Below the pieces are notes generated by a model that saw nothing but the letters and a program-made list of their open reading frames with translations, was not told where the DNA came from and searched no databases. The translations under genes were made by a program, and so were the position numbers. Positions 42,961 to 50,930 of a stretch of 64,000 nucleotides of DNA are shown one piece after another. How positions within the stretch are numbered: position 1 is the stretch's first letter; each line of letters begins with the position of its first letter. The stretch spans positions 1 to 64,000 of the forward strand of contig NZ_BSKJ01000009.1 of NCBI RefSeq assembly GCF_030159595.1, written 5' to 3'. This DNA comes from Pseudomonas putida. Lineage in GTDB: Bacteria > Pseudomonadota > Gammaproteobacteria > Pseudomonadales > Pseudomonadaceae.

Positions 42961-44040
42961 TTACTGCCGGGTGCGGAAGGCAGTCCACAGGCGGTTGCGC
43001 TGGCGCAGGTCGGCCAGGGCCATGCTGCGGTCGGCGAACAGGCGTTGACGCACCTCGGTCGGCGGGTAGATATCCGGGTCGTTGCGCACCGCCTCGTCCA
43101 CCAACGGGGTGGCCGCCTGGTTGGCGTTGGCGAAGAACAGCGTGTTGGTTAGCGCAGCGACCGATTCTGGCTTGAGCATGAAGGCGATGAAGGCACGCGC
43201 TGCCTCGGGGTGCGGGGCATCCTTGGGGATGACCAGGTTGTCCTGCCACACCAGCGTGCCTTCGCGGGGGATGCGGTAAATCAACTCGAATGGCTTGCCG
43301 GCACGGCGCGCCTGGTCGGCGGCCATCGCCGCATCGCCGTTGTAGGTCAGCGCCAGGCACACGCTGCCGTTGGCCAGGTCGCTGATCTGCCGGCCATTGG
43401 CGACGTAGCTGATCGACGGCTGCAGTTGGCTCAGCAGGCGCTGCGCAGCGGCCAGATCATCCTTGTTCTGGCTGTACGGGTCCTTGCCCAGGTAGTTGAG
43501 GGCCACGCCGATCACCTCCTGCGGCGAATCGGGCATCGCAATACCGCAATCCTTGAGCCGGCTGGCGTATTCGGGCTTGAACAGCAGGTCGAGGCTGTCC
43601 AGCGGTACATCGCCCAGGCGCTGACGCACGGCCTCCACGTTCACACCCAGCCCCAGGGTGCCCCAGGTGTACGGCACGGCGTGGCGGTTGCCGGGGTCGG
43701 CCTCGGCAAGCTTGGCCAGCAGGTCCTTGTCGAGGTTGCTGTAGCCGGGCATGGCCTGGGGGTCGAGCGGTTGCAGGGCGTTGGCCTTGAGCGCCCGGGC
43801 CAACACGGTCGACGATGGCACCACCACGTCGTAACCACTGCCGCCGGTGAGCAGCTTGGTTTCCAGCACTTCGGTGGTGTCGAAGGTGTCGTAGCGCACC
43901 TTGTAGCCGGTTTCCTGTTCGAAGCGCTTGAGGGTTTGCGGGGCGACGTAATCGGCCCAGCTGTAGAGGTTGACGACCTTTTCTTCGGCTTGCAGCGGCA
44001 AGGCCAGAACCAGGGACAACAGGCACAACGATCGACGCAT
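42961..44040 (-). CDS. Spermidine/putrescine-type periplasmic binding protein
   Basis: 359 residues. A signal peptide (LCLLSLVLALPLQAEE) is followed by a PotD/PotF-type solute-binding fold: VNLYSWADYVAPQTLKRFEQ, TGGSGYDVVVPSSTVL, YTWGTLGLGVN and DSPQEVIGVALNYLGKDP. It captures polyamines or related cations for an ABC transporter, but no permease or ATPase gene is adjacent, so it is an orphan here. The GTG at 44049 is possible; the ATG at 44040 has GAGG eight bases upstream. It is divergent from a LysR gene and upstream of the ureohydrolase gene, suggesting a shared pathway. Confidence 0.88.
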   Translation of the reverse strand: MRRSLCLLSLVLALPLQAEEKVVNLYSWADYVAPQTLKRFEQETGYKVRYDTFDTTEVLETKLLTGGSGYDVVVPSSTVLARALKANALQPLDPQAMPGYSNLDKDLLAKLAEADPGNRHAVPYTWGTLGLGVNVEAVRQRLGDVPLDSLDLLFKPEYASRLKDCGIAMPDSPQEVIGVALNYLGKDPYSQNKDDLAAAQRLLSQLQPSISYVANGRQISDLANGSVCLALTYNGDAAMAADQARRAGKPFELIYRIPREGTLVWQDNLVIPKDAPHPEAARAFIAFMLKPESVAALTNTLFFANANQAATPLVDEAVRNDPDIYPPTEVRQRLFADRSMALADLRQRNRLWTAFRTRQ

Positions 44041-44093
44041 GGCGGACACCTCGGCAAATGGGTGGATGCCGCAAGCATGCCAGCCGGGTTACA

Positions 44094-44108
44094 TTGCAAG
44101 AATGGCAA
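44094..44108. promoter_or_regulatory. LysR-type box between the binding-protein gene and its LysR gene
   Basis: TTGC-N7-GCAA is a perfect dyad containing T-N11-A, positioned 35 bases before the LysR start and 54 bases before the binding-protein start. It is the expected autoregulation and activation site. Confidence 0.55.
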
Positions 44109-44142
44109 GTTCGTAAAGCTGACATTAGCAAGGAGCAATGTA

Positions 44143-45033
44143 ATGCTCGGACAAGTGCATGACCCCGACCTGCACCTGCTGCGGCTGTTCGTCACTGTAG
44201 TCGAGGCCGGTGGTTTCAGCGCCGCGCAGGGCGTGCTGGGCCTGAGCCAGCCCACCATCAGCCAGCGCATGGCTCAGCTGGAAGCACGCCTGGGTTACCG
44301 CCTGTGCAGCCGGGGCAAAGGCGGCTTTCACCTGACGGAGAAAGGCACATTGCTACTGGAGGCTGCGCGTGGGCTGCTGCTGAACATCGAGCAGTTCCGC
44401 CAGCAGGCCAATGGGGTGGCCGGGCGACTGTTGGGGACCGTGCGCATCGGCATGGCGGAAAACCAGGACAAAGCCGTGAGCCTGCGGCTGGCGGCGGCCA
44501 TTGCAGCGTTTCGCACGCGAGAGGAGTCGGTGCAACTGGAGCTGATCAGCGCACCACCGGCGGAGCTGGAGCGGTTGTTGCTGGAACAAAGGCTGGACTA
44601 CGCCATCAGCTACTTTTCCGGCAACCAGGCGGCGTTTGATTACCAACCCTTGTTCGAGGAGCGGCAACGGCTGTATTGCGGCAAGGGGCATGTGCTGTTC
44701 GGTGAGGCAGAAGTCGGGCTCGAGCGGCTGCTGGAGATGGACCAGGTGCGCCATCCCTACCGGTTTCTGAAAGGGGGTGAACCGTTCCAGAGTCGGCGCA
44801 GCATGGCGGTAGCGGAGCAGATCGAGAGCGTGCTGACGTTCATTCTGTCGGGGCGGCATATCGGTTACCTGCCACACCATTGTGCGCAGGAATGGGAGGC
44901 CGGTGGGGTGTTGTGGGCGCTGGACCCGGGGCTGGATTTTGTGGTGCCGTTTACCTTGGCTCGGCACCGGGCACAAACGGTGGGCGAGGCCCAGCAGGCG
45001 TTTGCGCAGGATTTGCTGGCAGCGTTTACCTGA
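44143..45033 (+). CDS. LysR-family transcriptional regulator
   Basis: 296 residues with an N-terminal HTH (about 8-65, LFVTVVEAGGFSAAQGVLGL then SQPTISQRMAQLEARLG) and a LysR substrate-binding domain. The ATG at 44143 follows AAGGAG by seven bases; the frame is open far upstream but that part is antisense to the binding-protein gene. It is divergent from the polyamine-type binding protein and ureohydrolase genes, which it probably activates in response to a guanidino compound or polyamine. Confidence 0.87.
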   Translation: MLGQVHDPDLHLLRLFVTVVEAGGFSAAQGVLGLSQPTISQRMAQLEARLGYRLCSRGKGGFHLTEKGTLLLEAARGLLLNIEQFRQQANGVAGRLLGTVRIGMAENQDKAVSLRLAAAIAAFRTREESVQLELISAPPAELERLLLEQRLDYAISYFSGNQAAFDYQPLFEERQRLYCGKGHVLFGEAEVGLERLLEMDQVRHPYRFLKGGEPFQSRRSMAVAEQIESVLTFILSGRHIGYLPHHCAQEWEAGGVLWALDPGLDFVVPFTLARHRAQTVGEAQQAFAQDLLAAFT

Positions 45034-45073
45034 GCCGGCCCGCTCCCACAGAGGCCGGTTCAGGCGACAACTG

Positions 45074-47509
45074 TCAGTAAGCCATGCTCCAGGTCAGGGT
45101 GTAGGTACGCCCTCGCCCTTGATAGTCATACAGATACGCCGGCCCATAGGTCGGCGAATAGAACAGCGTCGCGCGCTGCCCCCAGACCGTGCTGTACTGC
45201 TTGTCCAGCAGGTTCTGGATACCGGCGCTGAAGGTGCCAAAGCCGGTGTCCTGGCTGCCCAGCAGATCGAAAGTGGTGTAGCCGTCGATCTCGTGATCGG
45301 CATCGTCCTTCAGGCTGAAGGCATGGTTGGCCTGCAGCCGCGCACTGCGGCTATCACCCTTCCAGCCGACAAATGCAGTGGCCTTGGACAACGAGGCATA
45401 GCGGGCATCACGCTTGTTCCAGCCGCCATCGGCAGCCTCTTCCTCGGAGCGGGTCAGGTGCAGTGTACCGCCCGCTTCCCAGCCCGTCTGGAAGTGCCGG
45501 GTCAGCGCACCTTCAAAGCCGAAGTCGCGGCTCTTCTGCTCTTCCACGTTGATCGTCAGCGTTTGCGAATCGACGTTGATGATCTTGTCCGACCAGATGT
45601 AGTACAGCGCCGCCTGGGCATCCCAGTCCAGGTCGGCATAGCGCCAGCCCAGCTCCACCTGGCGACTCTTGATGCCGGCCAGCGGGTTGTCGGCCACGCT
45701 CAGGCCTGGCTTGCCGTAGTACTTGGCCGGGTCCGGCAGGTCGAAGCCTTCGCCGTAGTTGGTCCACACCTGGTGGCCGTTCTTGAAGTCGTAGATGGCG
45801 CCGACGTTGAACAGGTTGACCTGGTAGTCGTTGCTGCCGCCGGGCACGCCCTTGAAGTCGCTGACGTCCACGTCCATCTGCTGGCGCCGGGCGCCGCCGG
45901 AGAAGGTCAGGTTGTCGGTGGCATGCCAGTCCAGCTGCGCGTACACCGATACACCATCGACCTGGTAGCTGGGATAGCGCGCGGCCTTGCTGTCCTTTTC
46001 CATCTCCAGGCCGCCCGATTCGGACGAGGTCAGGGCGTTGAACGTGGTCTGCTCAGCATTGAAGCGCTCACGGTCCAGGTCGACGCCGTAGGTCAGCTTC
46101 AGTGTGTCCCACTGTTTGGCGAACAGGCCCTTGAGGCTGGTGACCTCGAAGTTCTGCTGCGAGGCCGCGAAGTACACCCCACGCGAACCGGTGGGTGTGG
46201 CGCGGTTGTAGTACGGGAACGGGTAGAAGTTATCGTCTTCCTTGCGGTACGAGGCCTGCAGGTAGAAGTCCTGGCCCAGCACGTCGGTGTGATGGTAATT
46301 GGCGTTCAGCAACAAGCGCCGGGTACGCGGCTCCAGGTCCGACGAATAGCCGCTGCGCAGCTCAGCGTCTTCCAGGTCGGATGGCGCGTTGTAATCGAGG
46401 TTGGGGAAGTAGATACCCGTGCTGCCGTGGTTGCCCGAATCGTAGTACTGGGCCAGCAGATCGAGGCTTTGCTGGTCATTCAACTGCAAGCCCAGGGTGC
46501 CGAGCACGTCGATTGTGCGGTTGTACTGCAGGTCGGTCTGGGTGTTGTCGATGAAAATCTGGTCACCGGCGCCGTCGTAGAAAGCTTCGTTCTGCTCACC
46601 GGAAATACCCAGCCGGGCATTGACCCGCTCGTTGCCGCCGCTGATCGACTGGGCGAAGCGGGTGGCCAGGTCGTCGCTGTTGTTGAAGCCGCTGCTGGCG
46701 CCGAGCTGGGTTTCGAAGCGCGCCGGGCCGGGCTCGCCCTTCTTGGTCACGATGTTGATGATACCGCCGGTGGCACCGCCGCCGTAGATGGCACTGGCGC
46801 CGGACAGCACTTCGACACGCTCGACGTTGAACGGCGAAATGCTGTCGAACTGGCGCGACAGGCCGCGCGAGCTGTTCTGGCTGACCCCGTCGATCATCAC
46901 CAGCACGTTGCGCCCGCGCATGTTCTGGCCGTAGTTGGTACGCCCTTCCGGTGCCAGGTCGAGGCCGGGTACCAGCTTGCCGATGGCTTCCTTCAGGCTG
47001 ACGCCGCTGTCGATCTGCTCACGCAGCTGCTGCTGGTCGACCACCCAGACAGTGCCGGGGATTTCGCTGATTGCGGTGCTGGTGCGCGAGGCAACGCTGA
47101 CTTCGATCGGTTTGAGGTTGACCGCCTGCGGTACGGCCTCGGCCTTGCGCAGGGTGACGGTGCGGGCGTCGCTGAAGTGCCAGCCCATGCCGCTGCCGGC
47201 CAGCAACTGCTGCAAGGCTTGCTCGACGCTGTAGCTGCCGTGCAAGGCCGGGCTGGCAACGCCTGCGACATCGCCTGTGGTGTACAGCAAGTGCAGGCCG
47301 GCCTGGTCGGCAAAGGTGGTCAGGGCCTGGTCCAGCGGCTGGGCTGGCAGGTCGAGCTGAACCTGACGGGCTTGCATCTGGGTGTGTTCGGCAGTGGTCG
47401 CGGCCGACGCATGCAGCGGGCCGACCAGCATGGCCAGGGCGCTGCAGGACATCAGGGCGTGGTGAAGAGAACCGCGACGGGGGTGCAAGGGCTTGAGCAT
47501 CAGAGGCAC
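45074..47509 (-). CDS. iutA: TonB-dependent ferric aerobactin-type receptor with signalling domain
   Basis: 811 residues. A signal peptide (SALAMLVGPLHASA) precedes an STN signalling domain (about 45-95, LPAQPLDQALTTFADQAGLH and GSYSVEQALQQLLAGSG), then the plug with TonB box-like ISEIPGTVWVVD and NMRGRNVLVMIDGVSQN, and a 22-strand barrel ending in YTLTWSMAY (C-terminal aromatic). The STN domain passes a signal to IutY, encoded upstream. The GTG at 47509 has AGGAAG seven bases before it; an ATG at 47500 is the alternative. As I recall, P. putida IutA imports aerobactin; the siderophore is assigned by synteny with the IutY gene. Confidence 0.88.
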   Translation of the reverse strand: MPLMLKPLHPRRGSLHHALMSCSALAMLVGPLHASAATTAEHTQMQARQVQLDLPAQPLDQALTTFADQAGLHLLYTTGDVAGVASPALHGSYSVEQALQQLLAGSGMGWHFSDARTVTLRKAEAVPQAVNLKPIEVSVASRTSTAISEIPGTVWVVDQQQLREQIDSGVSLKEAIGKLVPGLDLAPEGRTNYGQNMRGRNVLVMIDGVSQNSSRGLSRQFDSISPFNVERVEVLSGASAIYGGGATGGIINIVTKKGEPGPARFETQLGASSGFNNSDDLATRFAQSISGGNERVNARLGISGEQNEAFYDGAGDQIFIDNTQTDLQYNRTIDVLGTLGLQLNDQQSLDLLAQYYDSGNHGSTGIYFPNLDYNAPSDLEDAELRSGYSSDLEPRTRRLLLNANYHHTDVLGQDFYLQASYRKEDDNFYPFPYYNRATPTGSRGVYFAASQQNFEVTSLKGLFAKQWDTLKLTYGVDLDRERFNAEQTTFNALTSSESGGLEMEKDSKAARYPSYQVDGVSVYAQLDWHATDNLTFSGGARRQQMDVDVSDFKGVPGGSNDYQVNLFNVGAIYDFKNGHQVWTNYGEGFDLPDPAKYYGKPGLSVADNPLAGIKSRQVELGWRYADLDWDAQAALYYIWSDKIINVDSQTLTINVEEQKSRDFGFEGALTRHFQTGWEAGGTLHLTRSEEEAADGGWNKRDARYASLSKATAFVGWKGDSRSARLQANHAFSLKDDADHEIDGYTTFDLLGSQDTGFGTFSAGIQNLLDKQYSTVWGQRATLFYSPTYGPAYLYDYQGRGRTYTLTWSMAY

Positions 47510-47613
47510 GAATGAGCTTCCTGACAAGTCGTAAATGAGAATGGGTTGCTGATCAGTCCCACTACGACGATCTGGCTTGCAGGAACTTGCAGTGCCAAAT
47601 GGAAATTATTTTT

Positions 47614-47661
47614 CCTGTGCGGGCCTCTTCGCGGCTAACGCCGCGAAGAGGCCCGCACAGG
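47614..47661. repeat. Perfect 22-bp inverted repeat between iutY and iutA
   Basis: Two perfect 22-base arms (47614-47635 and 47640-47661) flank a TAAC loop, starting four bases from the iutY stop. On the minus strand it is followed by AAAAA, not Ts, so it is not a textbook terminator. It contains GCGGGCCTCTTCGCGGC, reminiscent of Pseudomonas REP sequences. Confidence 0.75.
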
Positions 47662-47665
47662 CAAG

Positions 47666-48790
47666 TCAATGAACCACGGCCAACCACGGCAGGTAGGTCA
47701 CCTTCAGGCCATAACGCTGCTCCAGGGTGCGCAACAGGGCCTCTGGCTCATCCAGGTCAAACACCCCGCTCACCTCCATCGCCGCCAGCTTGCTGTCGGA
47801 CAGCACGATGCGCCCATGCCGGTAGCGCTCAAGTTCCGCCAGCACCTGCCCCAGCGGTTTGCCGTTGAAGATCAGCTTGCCGCGCTGCCAGGCCATCTGC
47901 GTTCCGGCGTCGGCCGCCACCACGAGTTCATGTTCACCCAAACGGGCGTCACCATGTGCCAACACCACGCGGCCATCGCGGCGCACGCTGAAGGTGGCCA
48001 TCCCCCCCTGCACCCGCTCGCCTGCCGTCTCGACCACAAACGGCCTTGAGTCCTCAGTGGTCTCGAACAGGGCCTCACCAGCATCCAGCACCACCCGGCG
48101 TTCGTGCTCGCTGAACACCACACTCAGCGCACTGGAACTGTTCAGTGTCACCCGCGTGCCATCTGCCAAGGTAATCACCTGCCGCTCGCCCACTGCCGTG
48201 TGGTAATCCGCCAGCAGCATCGGCGCCTGTTGCCAACACGCCACAGCGGCGACCAGCAACACCACGGAAGCCGCCACGCCCGCCTGCTTGAACCAGTCGC
48301 GGCAATGGCGCAGGGCCTGGCCGATGTATTTGGCCACCATGCTCTCGGAAACCCCCAGCCGCTGTGCGATCTGCGCCTGGGTCAAGCCTTCGACACGGTT
48401 CAGCAACAACGCCTGGCGGGCGTTGTCGGGCAGTTCCAGCAGCGCATCGTCGAGAATCTGCAGGCGCTCCCGGGCCAGCAACGTCGCCTCGGGCGCTGGC
48501 GCCGGACAGGTCAGTTCACCCGCGCCGTCACAGTCGTCATGGCTGGCAGCAAGGCGCTGCTCGCGGCGCAAGGCATCGATTGCCAAGTTGCCGGCCACGC
48601 GGAAAATGAAGCTGCGCGCGTGCAACACCGGCACCGCTTGTTCATCGACTTTCACCAGCTTCAGGTAGGTTTCCTGGGCCACGTCGGCGGCGCGCTGGCG
48701 GTCGCTCATGCGCCGGGTCAGGAACTGCAACAGGTCGTCGTAGTGCTCCTGGAAAGTCGCCAGCAGGCCCGACACGGGTGACGTCAGCAT
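47666..48790 (-). CDS. iutY: IutY: hybrid ECF sigma factor / FecR-type anti-sigma protein
   Basis: 374 residues joining two usually separate proteins. Residues about 15-75 are sigma region 2 (AADVAQETYLKLVKVDEQ) and about 120-170 sigma region 4 (ALLLNRVEGLTQAQIAQRLG). A single transmembrane helix follows (about 178-193, AASVVLLVAAVACW). The rest is a periplasmic FecR domain (VITLADGTRVTLNSSSALS) ending in an STN-like segment (PLGQVLAELERYRHGRIVLS). In P. putida the equivalent IutY is known to be processed by the proteases Prc and RseP, which frees the sigma part after aerobactin sensing. A Fur-like site precedes it and iutA lies directly downstream. Confidence 0.92.
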   Translation of the reverse strand: MLTSPVSGLLATFQEHYDDLLQFLTRRMSDRQRAADVAQETYLKLVKVDEQAVPVLHARSFIFRVAGNLAIDALRREQRLAASHDDCDGAGELTCPAPAPEATLLARERLQILDDALLELPDNARQALLLNRVEGLTQAQIAQRLGVSESMVAKYIGQALRHCRDWFKQAGVAASVVLLVAAVACWQQAPMLLADYHTAVGERQVITLADGTRVTLNSSSALSVVFSEHERRVVLDAGEALFETTEDSRPFVVETAGERVQGGMATFSVRRDGRVVLAHGDARLGEHELVVAADAGTQMAWQRGKLIFNGKPLGQVLAELERYRHGRIVLSDSKLAAMEVSGVFDLDEPEALLRTLEQRYGLKVTYLPWLAVVH

Positions 48791-48826
48791 GGGTTTCGGA
48801 ACTGCCAGCAGGATGAGTTATCGGAC

Positions 48827-48845
48827 GTTAATGAGAAACAGTATC
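48827..48845 (-). promoter_or_regulatory. Fur-like box upstream of iutY
   Basis: On the minus strand, GATACTGTTTCTCATTAAC matches 14 of 19 positions of the classical Fur box. It lies about 40 bases before the iutY start codon, so iron-replete repression is expected. Confidence 0.6.
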
Positions 48846-48925
48846 TTTCATCTGCAAGGATACTTTCAACGCCGACGCGCATTTGCCACACTGACTGTTC
48901 GCTCACTCTGGCAAGGTCGCCCTCA

Positions 48926-49408
48926 ATGACTGCCCGCCCGCACCACGGTATCCGCCTGTTTCTCGTCCTGCTGATGGCGTATGGCCTGGGTGCCTGCGCA
49001 CTGTTCCAGCCACGCGATCCGGTCAACATCAGCATGATCGGCATCGAGCCCCTGCCTGGGCAGGAACTGGAACTGCGCATGGCCGTGAAAATGCGGGTGC
49101 AAAACCCCAACGAGTCGCCGATCGACTACAACGGCATTGCCCTGAACCTGGAAGTGAACGGCCAGCCGCTGGCCGCCGGGGTCAGCGACCAGCAAGGGCA
49201 CATTGGCCGCTATGACGAAGCGGTGATCGTGGTGCCGGTGAGCATCACGGCATTTTCCTTCCTGCGCCAGGCCTATGGGCTGGGCACGGTGGACTCGCTG
49301 AAGGGGTTGCCCTACAAGCTGCGCGGCAAGCTGGCGGGCGGGTTGCTGGGGACCGTGCGCTTTACTGACGAGGGCAAGCTGGACCTGCCCAACGGTGCCT
49401 ACTGGTAA
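48926..49408 (+). CDS. LEA type 2 (WHy domain) lipoprotein
   Basis: 160 residues. The N-terminus is a lipoprotein signal (IRLFLVLLMAYGLGACALF, lipobox LGAC). A single beta-sandwich WHy/LEA14 domain follows: VNISMIGIEPLPGQELELRM, VKMRVQNPNESPIDYNGIAL and KLDLPNGAYW at the end. Such proteins sit on the inner face of the outer membrane or in the periplasm and are linked to desiccation or stress; their function is poorly defined. It is divergent from iutY and probably monocistronic. Confidence 0.83.
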   Translation: MTARPHHGIRLFLVLLMAYGLGACALFQPRDPVNISMIGIEPLPGQELELRMAVKMRVQNPNESPIDYNGIALNLEVNGQPLAAGVSDQQGHIGRYDEAVIVVPVSITAFSFLRQAYGLGTVDSLKGLPYKLRGKLAGGLLGTVRFTDEGKLDLPNGAYW

Positions 49409-49423
49409 GTGCCCGTCGGGCGG

Positions 49424-49687
49424 TCAGCGGTTGGCGCTGGCGGCGGCCATCAGCTTGTTGACTTCGCTGCGCACCATGCTGGCGTATTCGGGCGGCGACA
49501 TGCTGTCCAGTTCGGCGCGTACCCACTCGGCCCATTTGCCCTTGCGCCGCGGCTTTTCGGCAATCAGCCGGGCCGCATCACCCTTGGCTTTGCCCAGGTT
49601 GCTCTGCCACATCTCGAACAGCCGCGCCTTCTCTGCCTCGATCTGCGCCCGTTCCTCGAAGCTCATGTTGGCCAGATTGAAACTCAT
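49424..49687 (-). CDS. Small conserved hypothetical protein, paralogue of 13644-13856
   Basis: 87 residues, charged and helical: FEERAQIEAEKARLFEMWQ, then LIAEKPRRKGKWAEWVRAEL and SPPEYASMVRSEVNKLMAA. The W-x2-WV-x2-EL...PP-x-Y-x2-MVR-x-E module is shared with the 70-residue protein at 13644. No function is known to me. The frame opens to 49783, but the ATG at 49687 has AGG at good spacing and the extension runs into the divergent promoter region. A second ATG seven codons in is possible. Confidence 0.7.
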   Translation of the reverse strand: MSFNLANMSFEERAQIEAEKARLFEMWQSNLGKAKGDAARLIAEKPRRKGKWAEWVRAELDSMSPPEYASMVRSEVNKLMAAASANR

Positions 49688-49816
49688 GAAGGTACCTGCA
49701 GGTTTGAAAATGGCCGCTATCTTACACCCAGGCAACGCAACATCGGAAAGCCGGCGCAACTTTCCCGACGCGGCGGCATCCATTGTTCAAACCACCCCAT
49801 CGACGAGGACGAGTTC

Positions 49817-50137
49817 ATGGCCCGGAAAAACGCCGCACTGGCAGACAGCGATCAGATCAAGGACCAGGTATTCAGCGAACTGCAATCGCTGATAGAAGAA
49901 TCGGAAAAGCTGCTGAACGACAGCGCCGCCCTGGTGGGCGACGAAGCAGAGACGTTACGCGCGCAGGTAAGCCTGAAGCTGCGCCAGGCCCGCCAGGCGG
50001 CCAGCAACGTCCGCAGCAAGGCACAACCTGTGGTGGACGCCACACAGGACTATATCGGTGGCCATCCGTGGCAGACCGTGGCCATTTCTGCCGGCTTCGG
50101 CCTGGTGATCGGCTTGCTGCTCGGCCGGCGCAACTGA
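49817..50137 (+). CDS. DUF883 (ElaB/YqjD-like) membrane-anchored protein
   Basis: 106 residues: a long amphipathic helix rich in Glu, Lys and Ala (QIKDQVFSELQSLIEESEKL, LRAQVSLKLRQARQAASNV), then the family motif YIGGHPWQTVAISAGFG and one C-terminal transmembrane helix ending GLLLGRRN. E. coli relatives ElaB and YqjD anchor in the inner membrane and bind ribosomes in stationary phase. GAGGA precedes the ATG. It is divergent from the 87-residue gene. Confidence 0.85.
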   Translation: MARKNAALADSDQIKDQVFSELQSLIEESEKLLNDSAALVGDEAETLRAQVSLKLRQARQAASNVRSKAQPVVDATQDYIGGHPWQTVAISAGFGLVIGLLLGRRN

Positions 50138-50159
50138 AGCCTGGGCCGCCTCACGAAAA

Positions 50160-50777
50160 TCAGGCGGCCAGCGCCTGCGGGATACCGCTGTGGAAGCGCA
50201 GTTCCTGGTCTGGCGACTGGATCAGCTCTACTTCCGCAGCCCGCACCAGTTCCACCCGGCGGGCAATGTCCGCCTCATCGCCGTAGTTGTGCGCCAGTTT
50301 CAGGTAGCCCTGGTAGTGGCGCGCTTCGCTTTTCAACAGGCCGTGATAGAAGCGGCCTAATTCTTCGTCCAGATGCGGCACCAGCGCGGCAAAGCGCTCG
50401 CAGCTGCGTGCCTCGATGAACGCCCCCACCACCAGCGTATCCACCAGTTTGACCGGTTCGTGGGCGCGCACCAGGCGGCGCAGCCCCGACGCATAGCGCC
50501 CCGCCGATACCGGGCGCAGTGGCACGCCACGGCGCTTCATCAGGCGCAAGACCTGTTCATGGTGCACCAACTCTTCACGGGCCAGGCGCGACATCATGTT
50601 GATCAGGTCGAGGTGGGTGTTGTACTTGGCCATCAGGCTCAAGGCGGTGCTGGCGGCCTTGAATTCACAGTTCTTGTGGTCGATCAGCAGGGTTTCCTGG
50701 TCGGCCAGCGCCGCTTCGATCCAGGCGTCTGGCGTCGGGCAGCCAAGAAAGGCGTCGATTTCGGGGATCAGGGACAT
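50160..50777 (-). CDS. miaE: tRNA-(ms2io6A37) hydroxylase
   Basis: This 205-residue non-haem diiron enzyme hydroxylates the isopentenyl side chain of ms2i6A at tRNA position 37 and needs molecular oxygen. The helical bundle carries the metal ligands in FKAASTALSLM, AREELVHHEQVLRLMKRRG (E-x-x-H), AFIEARSCERFAAL and LKSEARHYQGYLKLA. Length is normal for the Pseudomonas enzyme. It is divergent from a universal stress protein gene, with an ANR-like site in the shared region. Confidence 0.92.
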   Translation of the reverse strand: MSLIPEIDAFLGCPTPDAWIEAALADQETLLIDHKNCEFKAASTALSLMAKYNTHLDLINMMSRLAREELVHHEQVLRLMKRRGVPLRPVSAGRYASGLRRLVRAHEPVKLVDTLVVGAFIEARSCERFAALVPHLDEELGRFYHGLLKSEARHYQGYLKLAHNYGDEADIARRVELVRAAEVELIQSPDQELRFHSGIPQALAA

Positions 50778-50849
50778 AAGCGTGCAACCACACAGAACAG
50801 GCAGGGCCGGCGATTATACCGGCGGCGGCGGGCAGCGCCAGTGACTATG

Positions 50850-50863
50850 CTGATGTACATCAA
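50850..50863 (+). promoter_or_regulatory. ANR-like box upstream of the universal stress protein gene
   Basis: CTGAT-GTAC-ATCAA has one mismatch from the FNR/ANR consensus. TATAGT (50887-50892) could be the -10. A start near 50898 puts the box centre at about -41.5, as for class II activation of the gene at 50931. Confidence 0.62.
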
Positions 50864-50930
50864 GCGCCAGCGGGGGGCGCGCCGTCTATAGTCAGGCATT
50901 GGCCGCCACCTTTGAAGGGAGTTAACGCCC

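Noticed and set aside
44882..47515. An 877-codon plus-strand open frame opposite iutA
   Set aside because: It is fully antisense to a receptor with recognisable STN, plug and barrel. The translated product is compositionally odd (long runs of Val, Gly, Gln) and starts inside the LysR gene.
47530..47612. IutY-dependent promoter of iutA
   Set aside because: I looked for a -35/-10 pair of the iron-starvation sigma type and found only isolated fragments (for example CGTC), so no position could be supported.
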